NCBI GenBank assembly: GCA_943736015.1 | Contig: OX031065.1 | Coordinates: 47,966,992 to 48,030,991 of the forward strand | Reading direction: 5' to 3' | Length of the DNA stretch: 64,000 nucleotides | DNA from: Tridacna crocea | Lineage: Eukaryota; Mollusca; Bivalvia; Cardiida; Cardiidae | In this document: piece after piece, positions 10,831 through 22,663 of the stretch | How positions within the stretch are numbered: position 1 is the stretch's first letter | Layout: the number at the start of each line of letters is the position of its first letter | Translations under genes and position numbers: made by a program | Notes under the pieces: generated by a model | Told to the model about the DNA's origin: nothing | Database searches by the model: none | Seen by the model: only the letters and a program-made list of their open reading frames with translations

Positions 10831-12400
10831 ATTGATTACTTTCAGTTTTCGATTTTTTGAAAGTGTGTGTGTTTGTGGGGGGGGGGAATGTTGAGAAAGT
10901 GAGACAAATAACAGACAGTGGGACAAATCAGCACGTCTGCCCCCTTTATACACGGGTCGCTCGAAATACTTTGGTAAAAGGTTGATTAGCTGTTTAGTGT
11001 CTTCAGAAAGACAGGGACAGTCCATTTAGTGATTTTAAAGTACTATTATCAAACATCCTTGTTGCACTTTCAGGCATGTACCTATTGACGAATAACTTAT
11101 GTTATCGATCATGAACAAAAGAAATGTGGCTTCAGATCAAAATTCAGACCTTCCATAACTTTTTTTAAGCTTCATTTTGAGTATAAAATATATGTATCTA
11201 ATGAAGTCTTACAAAAAAAAAAATGGGTAAAGGGTTAAATCGGTGTTCCTTTGATCTCGGTATCGCACTGCAGAGTGGGTGACCTTTAGAACAGCTGTAA
11301 TGTAGTTGCTTCTTACAGATTAGCACACACGTGTCACATTAAATTGACTCTTCTTATCTTTTGTTTCATATCAATTTACCCCTTTGGTTATCATTAATGG
11401 TCAGGATTATGAATTTTATATAGGTTTCAGAGGCTAAGTCCGTTCTTAGTCTCTACATGCTCTTTATTTAAATACGATTTTATAAAATGCATATTTTGTC
11501 TGTTTGTGATTTTCTTTTTCAAAGGCAATATCATGAAATATGTTTGAATTGTGATAGAATTGATTTCCATAGATTTCTTGCTATGTCATTTTCTTTTCAA
11601 TTATGAATTTGTCCAAATTTAAAGGATTTGCGAATGGGACATACGGCATTTGTTACTAAAATAATGCTTTGATTGTCTGGTGTCACGTGATACGGCTGGT
11701 GCGCCACTTACGATAAAATGGAAATATCGCTTACCGTCTATTGATTGTAATGTTGGAAAATGAATGTAAAAGGCTAGAGATATTTCATAATTATGGTTTT
11801 CAGGAACAAACTTAATTTTGTTCGATATATCAACAGGATTTTTCTCTCTATTCGTCATGCATCCTACTATCAAGGGGCGTTACTCCTGCTTCTTCCTCAT
11901 GATCAAAAGGAGACCACTTACACAAAATAAACGAAACTTAATTTGTCATGAATACTCTCCCTTCAACTGAAAAGGTATTCATTTGCTTGGTGGGTTGACT
12001 TTTAAGCCAATATCTGAACAATATGTCTCTGTTTCTTTCAAACTATTCATTCCACACATGGATTTCCTTGACAAATACCACTTCTGCGTTTTCAACGCTT
12101 TGATTTAACCTTAATTAGCAAGAATTGTTCAACAGCCTCTTTTCCTGATTTCATTGCCATGAGTTTCTGTACAGGATTTTCTTCAACAAAGCTTTCACTG
12201 GAATAAAATTTTTGTTCTTTTACAGCTTCCTTGAATCTTTCTACTTCGCCTTAAACTGGCTTTTTAATGCATTCTTAAACTACGAATTATATACAGTATG
12301 ATATTATTTTTGTTCTGTTAATACTTACATAAAAACATCAGTCCAATTATTACTTTTTTTCGCTATTCGTGAGAAATGGACTCATTCAAATAAATGCCTT
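10831..12400. other. No recognisable feature
   Basis: AT-rich; holds a GT/G-rich stretch at about 10862-10888. Frames up to 84 codons show no similarity I recognise. Confidence 0.5.
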
Positions 12401-12409
12401 GTTTCCACT

Positions 12410-12830
12410 GGTCAAGGCTGTACAGGTTTCTAGTCATTTCGTACCTGGTTAATTTCGTACCTAGGTCATTTCGTACGATTTTGGTCATTTCGTACCTATT
12501 GATACTTTCTATTTCGGTCATTTCGTACCCAGTTGGTCATTTCGTACCCACTTTGGAAATTTCATACACAAGTTTAATTATCATTTTGATTATTTAGTAC
12601 CTAGGTTTTCCTACTATTTGTGTCTTTTTTGTTGAATGACCACTGCTAAAATTTATACATTGCTGAAATTGTGTTAAATTCCGCCGAAGAACGAGTATAA
12701 TGGTTATGATTGTATCTGACCATTATTGGTCACTTCTTTCTAAGTTTAGTTTTTAAAACAAATATTGTTTAGAACTCCTTTGTTTATTTCTCACCGAGCT
12801 CTGCATAAATTTGATTTGTAGAAAAATATC
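12410..12830 (+). repeat. Dispersed repeat with GGTCATTTCGTACC motif array, copy 1
   Basis: At 12430-12600 the motif (G)GTCATTTCGTACC occurs about six times with irregular spacing. The downstream part (TGACCACTGCTAAAATTTATAC, then ATTCCGCCGAAGA and ATGGTTATGATTGTATCTGA) is matched at 16955-17310. No frame persists through it. Confidence 0.6.
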
Positions 12831-13002
12831 TGGAGAGAGACCAGTTTTTCGCTGTGTTAAGCGCGATGCAAAACCATGATTCTTTATTAACACTGTTCAC
12901 CAAACAGTATAGTTTTAGACTTGTTTAAATTGCAAACTTACGTCCTTTTGAATCTTACTTTCCCAGGACAGCAACATTTTAGTAACTTAGCCCTGTTTTC
13001 AA

Positions 13003-13226
13003 CACTTGCCCAAACAAACACGAGTTATCACGTGTGTGCTGTCAAATTCTTTTGGAAAAACATGTTGGCTAAGGAGAAATTGCTCGTTATAAGGAATTTC
13101 TCCTTTATCAAATACTTTTTTCCCCACTACTAGCGAATTTTCCACCATGTTTGCAGCTTTTTAAATTGTCGTCTGCCAACTCTGAATTTGGAAGAGTCCG
13201 ATATTTGTCGTTTGGAAAAGAGCTAA
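13003..13226. mobile_element. Family A MITE, CTCGT-apex subtype, diverged
   Basis: The palindrome reads AAGGAGAAATTGCTCGTTAT and a damaged complement. The right part has AAATTGTCGTCTGCCAACTC and ends TTTGTCGTTTGGAAAAGAGCTAA. It belongs to the same subtype as the copy at 950-1177. Confidence 0.6.
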
Positions 13227-13229
13227 GAG

Positions 13230-14056
13230 AGCGCTGTGCGAGAGTATTTGATACTGTAACAGAAGACAAGTTTTGATATAGATTCACAGTCACATCAATT
13301 TCATAATGTATTAAAAAATCTGCTGATGAAAACTCACATTTACTTACTTGCCCTGGCTTTCTTGAAACATTAAACATTTTTTTTTTTTTTTGCGGCGACT
13401 TTGATGCTTTGCATCAACTTTTTCTTGTTTAATATTTGATGATAAAAAGGAGGAGAAGATGTTTTCATCATGGTATCTTCAGAAACTGTAAGTAAATATC
13501 GATAGATTTTAGTCAAAATACCATTTATTTACACGTTTTTGTCGCATATTTTCTCTAGTGTCGAACCGTGGCTTCCGCTCCGAAAAAGTTGAGTAGAATT
13601 AGGACTCGTGCATATTTACGACGACGATGTTTTCGCGTATTTTTTCAAAATCGCGTGTGTGTAAGACACCGCGAATGCGTAGGACCGAGAACAGATCTGC
13701 CGACGGTACTTACACATAATTATTCTTTACAAATTATCTATAAAAAGGTCACTTGAATGAACACATCGTACGCTTAGCCTGAAGTTTAGATAGTTGATTG
13801 TATTGTTCATATACATAATTATTCTTTTTTTTTCTAATTTTGTTCGATGAATCATCGAAAGTATTGATTTCAAACCCAGCAAAATGGCCGCCTTCGACTG
13901 AAAAAATATGTTGAAAAGCTAAAAATAGACTTTGTATTCATGCCCGTTCTACCAAGTATCCGCGAAAGAAATTAACTCGTATTTACTGTCGTATTTATCC
14001 GTGATTTTTTTCTCTCTATCATTTTCGAAAACTGATTTAAGTGAACAGTGAGTGCA
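13230..14056. other. No recognisable feature
   Basis: Contains a T-run at about 13377-13391. A 62-codon Arg-rich frame at 13568-13756 has no recognised domain and is not called. Confidence 0.4.
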
Positions 14057-14551
14057 ATTATAAGGGTTAAGTGCAGATTTTTGTGTTTTCATCGAGATAT
14101 AAAATGCAACTGCCTTATTACATGGCTTAACATAACGTTATTTGTCATGTAATAAGGCAATTTTATTATATACCTAGCAGTGAAATCCTGGAATTTCCCA
14201 GTGTAATAAATTTTGATATCATCACTAGTGACGTTATCAACTTTCACTTCCTGCCGTCATTTGGGAACTACCTTTTTTTTTCGACTACATTTTTTTCGAC
14301 TTTCAAACGCAAAATTACAAATAATGATGTTAATAAGGTATATAATAAATTGAATAATCAGCTGGTTATTTTTGATATGAAAAATATCTCACTCGGACGC
14401 GTCGTAAGGCGTTAAAAAAACTCGTGCTGCGCACTCGTTTTTTCAACGCCTAACAACGCATCCTCGTGAGATATTTTTCATATCAAGATTATCCTCTATG
14501 CATTTTATATCTCGATGAAAACACAAAAATCTGCACTCAACCCTATAATAC
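14057..14551. mobile_element. TIR element with 51-bp ends enclosing nested palindromes
   Basis: Inverted ends lie at 14057-14107 (ATTATAAGGGTTAAGTGCAG inward) and 14499-14551. Inside are a palindrome at about 14111-14158 (TGCCTTATTACATG and its complement), a module AGTGAAATCCTGGAATTTCC, and a palindrome of about 110 bp (14376-14485) beginning GATATGAAAAATATCTCAC. No coding sequence. It overlaps the left arm of the larger inverted repeat below. Confidence 0.6.
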
Positions 14552-14990
14552 ACAACCCTTAGTTTCGATGACCCTATGAACATAACATTTTAAGAATTGT
14601 AGTAGGAGAAAATGCCAGTAACCAGCCTTTACTCCATTTTCTATATAGAGGATAATCAACTGGTTGTTTTTGATATGAAAAATATCTCACGAGGATGCGT
14701 TGTTAGGCGTTGAAAAAACGAGTGCGCAGCACGAGTTTTTTTAACGCCTTACGACGCGTCCGAGTGAGATATTTTTCATATCAAAAATAACCAGTTGATT
14801 ATTCTATTTATTATATACCTTATTAACATCATTATTTGTAATTTTGCATTTGAAAGTCGAAAAAAATGTAGTCGAAAAAAAGGTAGTTCCCAAATGACGT
14901 CAAGAAGTGAAAGTTGATAACGTCACTAGTGATGATATCAAAATTTATTACACTGGGAAATTCCAGGATTTCACTGCTAGGTATATAATA
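14164..14990. repeat. Long inverted repeat, arms of about 340 bp, loop of about 144 bp
   Basis: The left arm 14164-14500 and right arm 14645-14990 are inverted copies over nearly their full length. Both carry the 110-bp inner palindrome, TATATACCTAGCAGTGAAA at the outer edge and AACGTCACTAGTGATGATAT. Transcribed RNA would fold as a long hairpin. The outer module recurs at about 63640-63690, joined to a different element. Confidence 0.7.
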
Positions 14991-14999
14991 AATTGTTTT

Positions 15000-15640
15000 A
15001 TACCTTATCAAAGGCAAATTTCACCACTTGTGCCACGTGCAAATTGTCGACTGCAAATGCTTTCAATCTGGACAAGTCTACATTCATGTTATGCACAGTG
15101 AAAAGAAAAAAAAAACATGTAGGTGAAACTTCTACTTTCAAAGTGGGTGTGTCTTACTTTCAGAAGTGTACAAATTATTTAAAACAATACTGCCAATAAT
15201 ATTTTTCTTGACTATGGTATTAGTTTATCATTTGATAAGCGTTGACAGCTTTCAACTAAACTTTAGTACAGAATAAACAACATTTTCTATTGTGACTAAC
15301 AGTGGAATTTTGTGAGCTTTTATAATTATAAAAAAAAATTTACATATCTTACTAAAAGTATAGACTGTAAAATTTGACCTGGCAGGTGAGAGCTATGTTT
15401 TACCACATCATATTTTAGATTGACAATTAATTGGTAATATGGAAACCATTGTGAACAGCCGTATTCCATAAAGCAAAGGATTGATAAAGTATTATCTGTG
15501 CTTAGATTTACCACAAACAATTCCGGACTGGCTTGTGGCCATTAAAAGTAAACTAGACGATTGATGTCAAAGAATTATTAAACTGGTCTACAAAAACTGT
15601 TATCAAGCGAGTCTTTGGCGAGCTTAAAGACGTTTTATAC
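15000..15640. other. No recognisable feature
   Basis: AT-rich sequence without terminal repeats or plausible exons. Confidence 0.4.
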
Positions 15641-15644
15641 AGTT

Positions 15645-16170
15645 TTGTGAAAATTTAATCCTTTCAGAGAATTTTCTAATTCTTTCATATGTTGGGTAAA
15701 ATTCAATGGCAAACTCAAAAATAAAAAGAAAAAGGTATGTTGTCGAGTTGAGTTATATTTTCTGCTAAATGGCTGTTTCTATGGTAACCGTTTGTATCAA
15801 AACACCTATAATGACTATATCTTGATAAAAGACAGTATTACAGTGATAGAAAGTTTATTATACAATGCAAATATTATTTTGCATATTTAATATGTTATTT
15901 CTTGATTCTGTATGAGTGAAATAATAATCTGAATTCTTTTTCTTTTTAAAAAAATATTTTTCCTATTTCTTGACTCGCCAAAATATGAGCAAAATCCGCA
16001 CGTAGTCTTCAACTAATTCAAAATTTTGAAAAATTCCTTTCATGGAATTTTCTAATTTTTTGGTATATTCAGTAAAATTTAATGGTAAGTACAAAAATGA
16101 GAGAAAAAATAAGATATGTTGCCGTGTTAGATTTCTTGTAAAATGGCCGTTTCCATAATAACCGTTTAGG
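15645..16170. repeat. Direct repeat pair of about 150 bp
   Basis: 15645-15795 and 16018-16170 match in direct orientation. Both have GGAATTTTCTAATT.TTT-like cores (15666 and 16042), AATTCAATGG/AATTTAATGG, TATGTTG.CG.GTT and AAATGGC.GTTTC. A 107-codon minus-strand frame across the second copy shows no known domain. Confidence 0.55.
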
Positions 16171-16950
16171 CGCTCAGACCGATCGGCAATATCATGTTCA
16201 GTAGACTCTAGTCTCTGAGATAGTCGATACCGCCAAAAACTTTCCTGTGTGCTCCTGATCTTTTCCCTTTTAGATCTTTTTTGCAAAATGTCCGTTAAGT
16301 CGATATTGTAGACTCATTCTTCGCTTCGAAACGTACCGTATCCGAAATTCAAGGTATTGTCCGAACGATATACAAGTACCTTCTTTGAGAAGACTTACTG
16401 TCTGTTATTGTCTCCCTTGAAATCGCCAAAGTGATGTGCAGAAATGACTACCGAAAACGTCCTTAATAATTCTTTTTGGGGGACGAGTTTAATGATTTTC
16501 TATCTAAAAAACCAACGAGTGTCAGATTATTTTCTGTATAGCAAGAATTATAGTCCAACATGTGTTAAACCATTTGCATACATGTATCATGTGTAGTTAA
16601 ATTTACATGAAGCCAGTGCGCTAACTTTGACAGGTACGAACGAAAAATAGTTCCGACAAACTTGAATATATTTGATTTTGTTTTGAGTCTACAAGTGATT
16701 AAATTAACAACTTTATCATGTTTCATTCAAGAGCCTTGGTCTGTAATGTTTTAAAATGTAGCGTATAATTATAGAATGTTGACCTAATACTGCATTATTT
16801 TCTTATCTCACACATGTGTGAAACAAGGAAATTCGTAATGGCTGTATCACATTGAAAACAAGGAGTCGGCGGCACTATATTTTCATTCGGTTTTGAAAAG
16901 TACCTATGGAGGCAGCCATGTTGTTTACTCAGCTTCAAGTAATTTCATAA
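16171..16950. other. No recognisable feature
   Basis: No domain, terminal repeat or tRNA-like box recognised. Confidence 0.4.
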
Positions 16951-16954
16951 CTAG

Positions 16955-17310
16955 GCCATGTCGTACCTAGAACATTTCGTACAATTTTGGTAATTTCGGA
17001 CCCACCTATTTCTTTTATTTTGGTCGTTTCGTACCCACTTCAATCATTTCGTACCCATTTTGGTCAATAGATATTCAGTCCCTAATGTCAATTTGATATT
17101 TGGAATTTAAATTTAGTACTATTTTCTTCTGATGTTTCACTGATGACAACTGCTTTTTGTACATAGCTCCAATTATAATTATGATAAATTTCGCCTAAGA
17201 CTGGCTATGATTGTGTCTTACAATTATTATTATTTTTTTTTTATTTCTTAAGTTTTAAGTTGCATTCTAAGGATTGTTTAGGACTTCTCAGTTCATTTCT
17301 CACCGAGTTT
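16955..17310 (+). repeat. Dispersed repeat with TCGTACC motif array, copy 2
   Basis: 16955-17070 holds about five copies of GTNATTTCGTACCCA-like motifs. The following sequence (TGATGACAACTGCTTTTTGTA, AATTTCGCCTAAGACTGGC) aligns with copy 1 at 12410-12830. Both copies have the same orientation. Confidence 0.6.
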
Positions 17311-18060
17311 TGCAAAAGTTTGCCTTCGTCTATTTAAAATGCTATAATATACCTTTTTTAAATAAACATCTGATTTGCGGTGCCATTGATCTTATGCATC
17401 AATATTTTCTTGTTATCTTGCTTTGACTGCATCCCTTATAAACCTCAGAAAGAGACCAGGATATCAATTTCATGGATTTTCTTGCTAAATCAATTCAAAC
17501 TGTCGAAGCAAACAGAACAAAAGCACCACACTGAGGAAATAGATCAAAGGACCAAATTCTTTTGATCTGGATACCAAGGCTGTTATTGATATATTCATTT
17601 ATAGCTATCTTATTTATCAGGCTTCTTATTCTAGACATGTTTTTCCACATTCAGTTTTGGGGGAAAAAAATGAGTCCTCATTTAAATTTTGAACTTTGTT
17701 GACAATACATGAATCTAGAAAACATTGCTGGAAAAGGACACCTGTTACTTTCTAGAAAATTAAGGAAAAGTACAATTGTTTGATACAAGCTTAATTCTAT
17801 AATGTTCAACATCAGTGTGAACACCGAACCGTTTATCACACCATCCCAAATTTTTATGAGCGTAAGAAAAAATCCTTCCGAAAACAATATGAGAAAAGGA
17901 GAAAATGCTGCTAACAAAAAAAAAAAAACTTAATTCAATCAATTGAATCACATTTAATTCAATGCCTGCAAATGCCTCTATTGAAAATTTGGAACTGTTT
18001 GAATTTGGAGCTGGAAAATTAAATAATCTGCTAGATGGCATTTTAAAAATATACATCTTT
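17311..18060. other. No gene; flank of the long inverted repeat
   Basis: Around 17897 there is a GAGAAAAGGAGAAAATGCTG fragment of a family A MITE followed by an A-run, which looks like a truncated copy. The 130-codon minus-strand frame across 17760-18152 enters the inverted-repeat arm and is not taken as a gene. Confidence 0.4.
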
Positions 18061-19041
18061 ATTTCATGCTTTCCGGTAGGATATCGAGAAATAGCAGTGA
18101 AAATATTTTTCGATCTTACACTGGTACCACCAGTGACAATACCGATTTTCACGTTCTTGTTGCCTAGGTAAATTGCGCGTGCCTAACAACCAGATGGGAA
18201 ATATGACGTCATATACCTTACATTTCACGCGCTTGACGTAACGTTGCTACGCGGGAGGGGTACGCCACGGGGAATAACGGAAAAGAACTATACTGAATTT
18301 TGATAAAGCTCCTCCCAGAAAGGGTTAAAAGCATAAAATAAATAGAATATTTGCTTTTTTCGGTGTAAGATCGAAATTCATTTCATCTCGTGAACACCAT
18401 CAGTAATATTTTCACTCGTGGCTGTGCCACTCGTGAAAATATTACCGATGGTGTCCACTCGATGGAAATAATTTCGATCTTACACCGAAAAAAACAAATA
18501 TCCTCCATATCTGATTTGGCATTCAGGGAACAGAACCGATTGCTTTTCTCAAATGACTGCTGGAACTTTGAATTTCAGAATAAATAGAGGATATTTGTTT
18601 TTTTCGGTGAAAGATCGAAATTTATTTCATCGAGTGAACACCGTTGGTAATATTTTCACGAGTGGCGCAGCCACGAATGAAAATATTACCGGTGGTGTTT
18701 ACGAGACGAAATAAATTTCTATCTTTCACCGAAAAAAATAAATATTCTATTTATTTCATGCTTTTTACCCTTTTAGGGAGGAGCTTTATCAAAATCCAGT
18801 ACAGATCTTTTCCGTTATTCCCCGTGGCGTACCCCTCCCGCATAGCAATGCATTACAATATTACGTCAAGCGCGAGAGATGTAAGGTATATGACGTCATA
18901 TTTCCCATCTCCTTGTGAGGCATGCGCAATTTACCTAGGCAACAAGAACGTGAAAATCGGTATTTTCACTGGTGGTACTAGTGTAAGATCGAAAAATATT
19001 TTCACTGCTATTTCTCGATATCCTACCAGAAAACATGAAAT
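18061..19041. mobile_element. Long inverted-repeat element, arms of about 450 bp, loop 80 bp
   Basis: Arms 18061-18506 and 18587-19041 are inverted copies. Each contains ATATGACGTCATATACC or a close form, GGGAGGGGTACGCCACGGGG, GATAAAGCTCCTCCC and, towards the loop, a secondary palindrome around CACTCGTGGCTGTGCCACTC. A further left-arm copy runs from about 63690 to the end of the window. The arms yield similar short frames (with GIFTGGTSVRSKNIFTA) at 17760-18152, 18644-19048 and 63532-63789, which reflects shared repeat sequence. No transposase is seen; it is either a non-autonomous foldback/MITE or two inverted insertions. Confidence 0.7.
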
Positions 19042-19159
19042 GAAATAAACGTCTTAAAAAAAAAACAGTGTTATTTATTCAGCTATGATCAGCTAGCATG
19101 TAACCTATGCATAGGCAATTTATTTTAATCAAAGTGCTGTAAGCACTGTAATCGGACGT

Positions 19160-19460
19160 CACTGAATGATTATTGGTTGGTTGGTTGGTTGTATTGGAGT
19201 TTAACGCCACTTTAACAGCTAAGGTCATATCATGGCAATCGATGACGCACATGTGTTTCCTGACTTTCTCACACCAGTACTAACACAAATTTTCTTTCCA
19301 AAGCCACCGACTACTTTTCTCACATGTTTCTTCAGAGGTGAGAGGCATAAATACGCCGGAAAGAAAGTTCGCCTCAACCAAAGATAGAACTCACAGCCAG
19401 CGGGTCATGAGTTCGACACGCTCACCACTGAGCAACCCGGGTGGAGCCACTGAATGATTA
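19160..19460 (-). mobile_element. Full-length tRNA-derived SINE with 13-bp target duplication
   Basis: CACTGAATGATTA occurs at 19160-19172 and 19448-19460. On the minus strand the element begins CGGGTTGCTCAGTGGTGAGC, which fits a Pol III A box. A B-box-like GTGAGTTCTATC follows. It ends in CCAACCAACCAACCAA, a simple-repeat tail. The tail-proximal block GGCGTTAAACTCCAATAC resembles the end of the SINE at 45633-45865. The intact duplications suggest fairly recent insertion. Confidence 0.8.
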
Positions 19461-19799
19461 AGCAATGTGAATGTTTTCAAGGGTATAATTGTTGTCACGG
19501 CAACCAGCGTTTTCAATGAAAATTACTTAAGTTAGTTTAAAATTTGACTCGAGAAAAGCATTTCACCAATTACTAGTGGACATAACACTTGCCGTGAGTG
19601 CTACTTCTTGGAGGCGAGTTAGATTTCGTTCAAATTTTTTTAGTCATTTTTGCAAATAGATCTACTGCTGACATAGGCAATGCCAATAAATGTCTGAGAT
19701 AGTCAGATAGTAAGCTTACAAGGATCTTTGAAGCTTTCTGTCCTTATTTTTAATCTTAAATGAGCATCACATTGTATGATTGAAAAAAATTCCCAAAAC

Positions 19800-19993
19800 T
19801 TTTTACTTCTCTGTACCTCCTCTTAATTTGACCAATGAAAACCGTCACACAGTCTGTACAATCTGATCTTGGATCTATACTAACCAATAATGGGATATTT
19901 CTTTTTACAAAAATAACTTTGAAATAACAATATCCAGGTTTTCACCGTCCGCCAGAATGTTTTATTTAACTTTTTTAGTAGGTTGAGGATTAA
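19800..19993. mobile_element. MITE family B, diverged copy
   Basis: CAGTCTGTACAATCTGATCTTGG, AATAATGGGATATTTC, ACTTTGAAATAAC and TTTTTAGTAGGTTGAGGATTAA align in order with 9323-9532. Confidence 0.45.
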
Positions 19994-20011
19994 TTTGGAT
20001 TATACAGTTAA

Positions 20012-20241
20012 TTAACCCGTTACCACACAGCAAAATTTTAGACCAATCCCAATTGAAAGCATTTGCAGATGGCAATTTCAAAGTGGCTTAACTGGTGCAA
20101 ATTTGCTTTGATAGGGTAGAAAACGTTGTGGGAAAAGGAGAAAATGCTGGTTACCAGCATTTACTCTTTTTCCCACAATGTTTTCAAAAGGCTTCTTTCT
20201 CAGGGGGCGTAAAAAATTGTCATTGTGTGGTAAATGGTGAA
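20012..20241. mobile_element. Family A MITE, well preserved
   Basis: The left end is TTAACCCGTTACCACAC and the right end GTGTGGTAAATGGTGAA; 230 bp. The palindrome starts TGTGGGAAAAGGAGAAAATG and has the GCTGGTTACCAGC apex, with a small change in the right arm (TTACTCTTTTTCCC). Confidence 0.8.
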
Positions 20242-20308
20242 CAGCACAGGATGCAATAGTCAGCTATTTAACTCTTTACAAAACGAATCATTTTACGGCC
20301 CTCCACAT

Positions 20309-20870
20309 TAAAGGTGGCCCTTCAGAATTTGGGACGAAAATTTTACAAAAATACAAAAATATCATCCTTATACTCCCAAAGCCTTATAATCGTCATTCAT
20401 AAAACCCCAGTCGTTGAAAACCAACCGACAACACGAGAAATTAGAGATTTACTACGGCCAAGGTCGACATCGACGGGAAACACATTCTATTTTTACATGG
20501 ACATCTCGCTCATTTTCATACCGGAAATACACAGACGAAGCTTCAAACATAGCGTCCCATGAAGATATTATGAAAAATATGTATGAAAAATAATTACATG
20601 TTTGTTATGTAATGGAATTTAAGCGTCATTAGTCACGTGCCAGTCACTTAACATTCCCACAATGCATATTTTTTTTTTTTTGCGTGAAATCTAAAAATAG
20701 CTTAGGAGGCTACGTAGCCTTTTAAGGGAATACCACCAAAAAAAATTTTTGGGATAATTTTATGATTCTTAATTATTGATGATTTGTATTGTTTTTTCAT
20801 AAAAATTTCAGTGATATATATATTTTTTTATTTGGTGTGATGTGAAAATTCTAAGTACCCACCTTTAAAA
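20309..20870. mobile_element. Candidate DNA element with TTAAAGGTGG inverted ends
   Basis: The left terminus is TTAAAGGTGGCCCTTCAGAA. The right terminus, read in reverse complement, is TTAAAGGTGGGTACTTAGAA. About 560 bp. An 82-codon frame inside (20314-20562) has no recognised domain. TTAA-type borders are possible but not certain. Confidence 0.45.
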
Positions 20871-20885
20871 GCTGTTCCAGAAAGT

Positions 20886-21052
20886 TAAATGCGACTAAAT
20901 TGATGAAAACATATTCTTAAAGGGTTGAAAACAACATGAGAAAAGGGGAAAATGCTTGTAACCAGCATTTTCTTCTTTCTTTTCCCGCATTGCTTTAAAA
21001 AGGCTTCTTCCCCACTTAAGTGAAAACTCGGGACTGTGTGGTAAAGGGTTAA
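20886..21052. mobile_element. Family A MITE, truncated or diverged left half
   Basis: The right end GTGTGGTAAAGGGTTAA is intact. The palindrome reads GAGAAAAGGGGAAAATGCTT and an imperfect complement with an inserted CTTT. The left terminus is not clear. Confidence 0.6.
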
Positions 21053-22424
21053 TATAATTTAACAATTTGATATATGAGTTTCGCATTCACAATGATCTAA
21101 ATAATGAATGACTGGAGGAATGAGAAGGGTTCCCTGGCCAGTCAGGGTTTGCGTAAGTGGAATTTGCTACAAGTCACCTGGAGGTTTTATTTTTAGATCC
21201 ATTCATACTTTTGTGTACTTTGGAGTAGGAATCAGTGATATGAGCCTGATTTGCATATAGGCCTCCTAATTTACATATAAGCAAGCATCATGTAGACTAC
21301 CTTATCAATGACATCTTGTACAGTCTATTGCTTTAAAAGTGGACAGGTTCAAACTGGGATGATAAAGATTCTGCGCTTTAAGTAAAAGTTGTCATGATGA
21401 CTGAATTAAGATTCCTAACAGTAAGGAGTTATTTTTCTGTGGGGCAGTATTTGGCAACTGTGGGTTTTTTTGTTTACATTGAGTCTGGCTCAATCTGGAT
21501 GCTTCGTTGTTGTTGCTTCTTATTTAGACTTTATCTCGTTCTCTTTGAGACTCTCTCTCTCTCTCTGCAACCTTCTTCAAAATGACGACTGTAGTGGACT
21601 TGAAAGCGTCGGTAATCGATCACGTGATACACAAAGAAGAATTTGATTCGTTCTCCTCTCAGTTCTCACTTGTATCATAGGACTTCTATTTCGCCAGAAA
21701 CCTCCACCTAAATACATCACGTGACTATTTCTTCCCTTTACGTCGGAAATTTTCAATTTGTTGACCAGCATCTAGAATCTATGCAATAACGTGCTAGTAT
21801 AAGAAGACGAGTGTCATAATTCATTATTGTACGCATTGATAATAATATGCCATATTCGCCATACCAAGAAAACAAAAACAAAGTAAATCTGAAGTTCCTT
21901 GAATAGTAGCTAATCTAACGGTCTCTATACAAATTATGTATGCGTCCATTCCTGTAAAGGGCCTTTTCGGGAATTGGATCAGTTTGGATTGTGGAAAACG
22001 CCGTCTCTAATCGGTCTAACGACCGATTAAAAACAGCCCCTACAGGCTTGGGTAATAGTTTCAATATACGCCCTACATTTCCTTTGTACCTTTATATGTG
22101 ATGGATGATGCGTCATAGCAAACAGGTCGAATCTTCGAAGAATAAGACATGCGCAGAAGATTGAAATGATGGGTGCTCTGGTGAAAAGTGGTTAATTGCA
22201 TCTACATGACACATCTTACCAAGCAATTCATCAAATTATTATGGATTCATAACAAACAACTGAATTCTTAGGTATTCTTTTGACAGTCAGAAAGCTGACC
22301 AAAGATAAAAGTAAAACGTTTCAGCCCAGCTCCGCATGCGCCAGTTGAGATGTAATACTTTTTGCAGATGCATTCAGTCCCCTTTGGACAGAGCATGGCT
22401 CGCACAGAAAGTACTTTATGTATT
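21053..22424. other. No recognisable gene
   Basis: Small inverted pairs are present (ATCACGTGATA at about 21618 with ATCACGTGACT at 21717; ATCGGTCTAACGACCGAT at about 22010), along with a short CT-repeat at 21549-21566. None has clear element structure. Confidence 0.4.
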
Positions 22425-22634
22425 TTAACCGTTTACCATATGGCAAAATTTTGGACTTGTCCATATCAAAAGTTTTATAGAAAACAAATTGAATTTGGCT
22501 CAAATTGTGCCATTTGTGAGTGACAGGGCAGAAAATTCTGGGTGAGGAGAAAATGCTGTTTACCAGCATTCTTTCTTATTCCAACAATGTTGCCAAAGTG
22601 CAGTTAAAAGTATGGGTTGGGTTGTTAGAGTTGA
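22425..22634. mobile_element. Family A MITE, diverged
   Basis: It begins TTAACCGTTTACCATATGGC, contains ATTTTGGACTTGTCCATATC, and has a decayed palindrome (GGAGAAAATGCTGTTTACCA). The right terminus is near GGGTTGTTAGAGTTGA. Confidence 0.55.
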
Positions 22635-22663
22635 AGATTCAGTTTTATATTTCATAATATTTA

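Noticed and set aside
13568-13756. Arg-rich 62-codon frame
   Set aside because: No domain, no splice partner and no homology recognised; codon content looks accidental.
15963-16286. 107-codon minus-strand frame with KRSKREKIRSTQES start
   Set aside because: It overlaps one half of a direct repeat whose other half does not keep the frame open.
18644-19048. 134-codon frame with similar peptides at 17760-18152 and 63532-63789
   Set aside because: The shared peptide (TGGTSVRSKNIFTAISRYPT) follows from the shared inverted-repeat arm, and the frames differ in length, strand and flanks.
20314-20562. 82-codon frame inside the TTAAAGGTGG element
   Set aside because: No recognised transposase motif and too short to judge; treated as part of a non-autonomous element.
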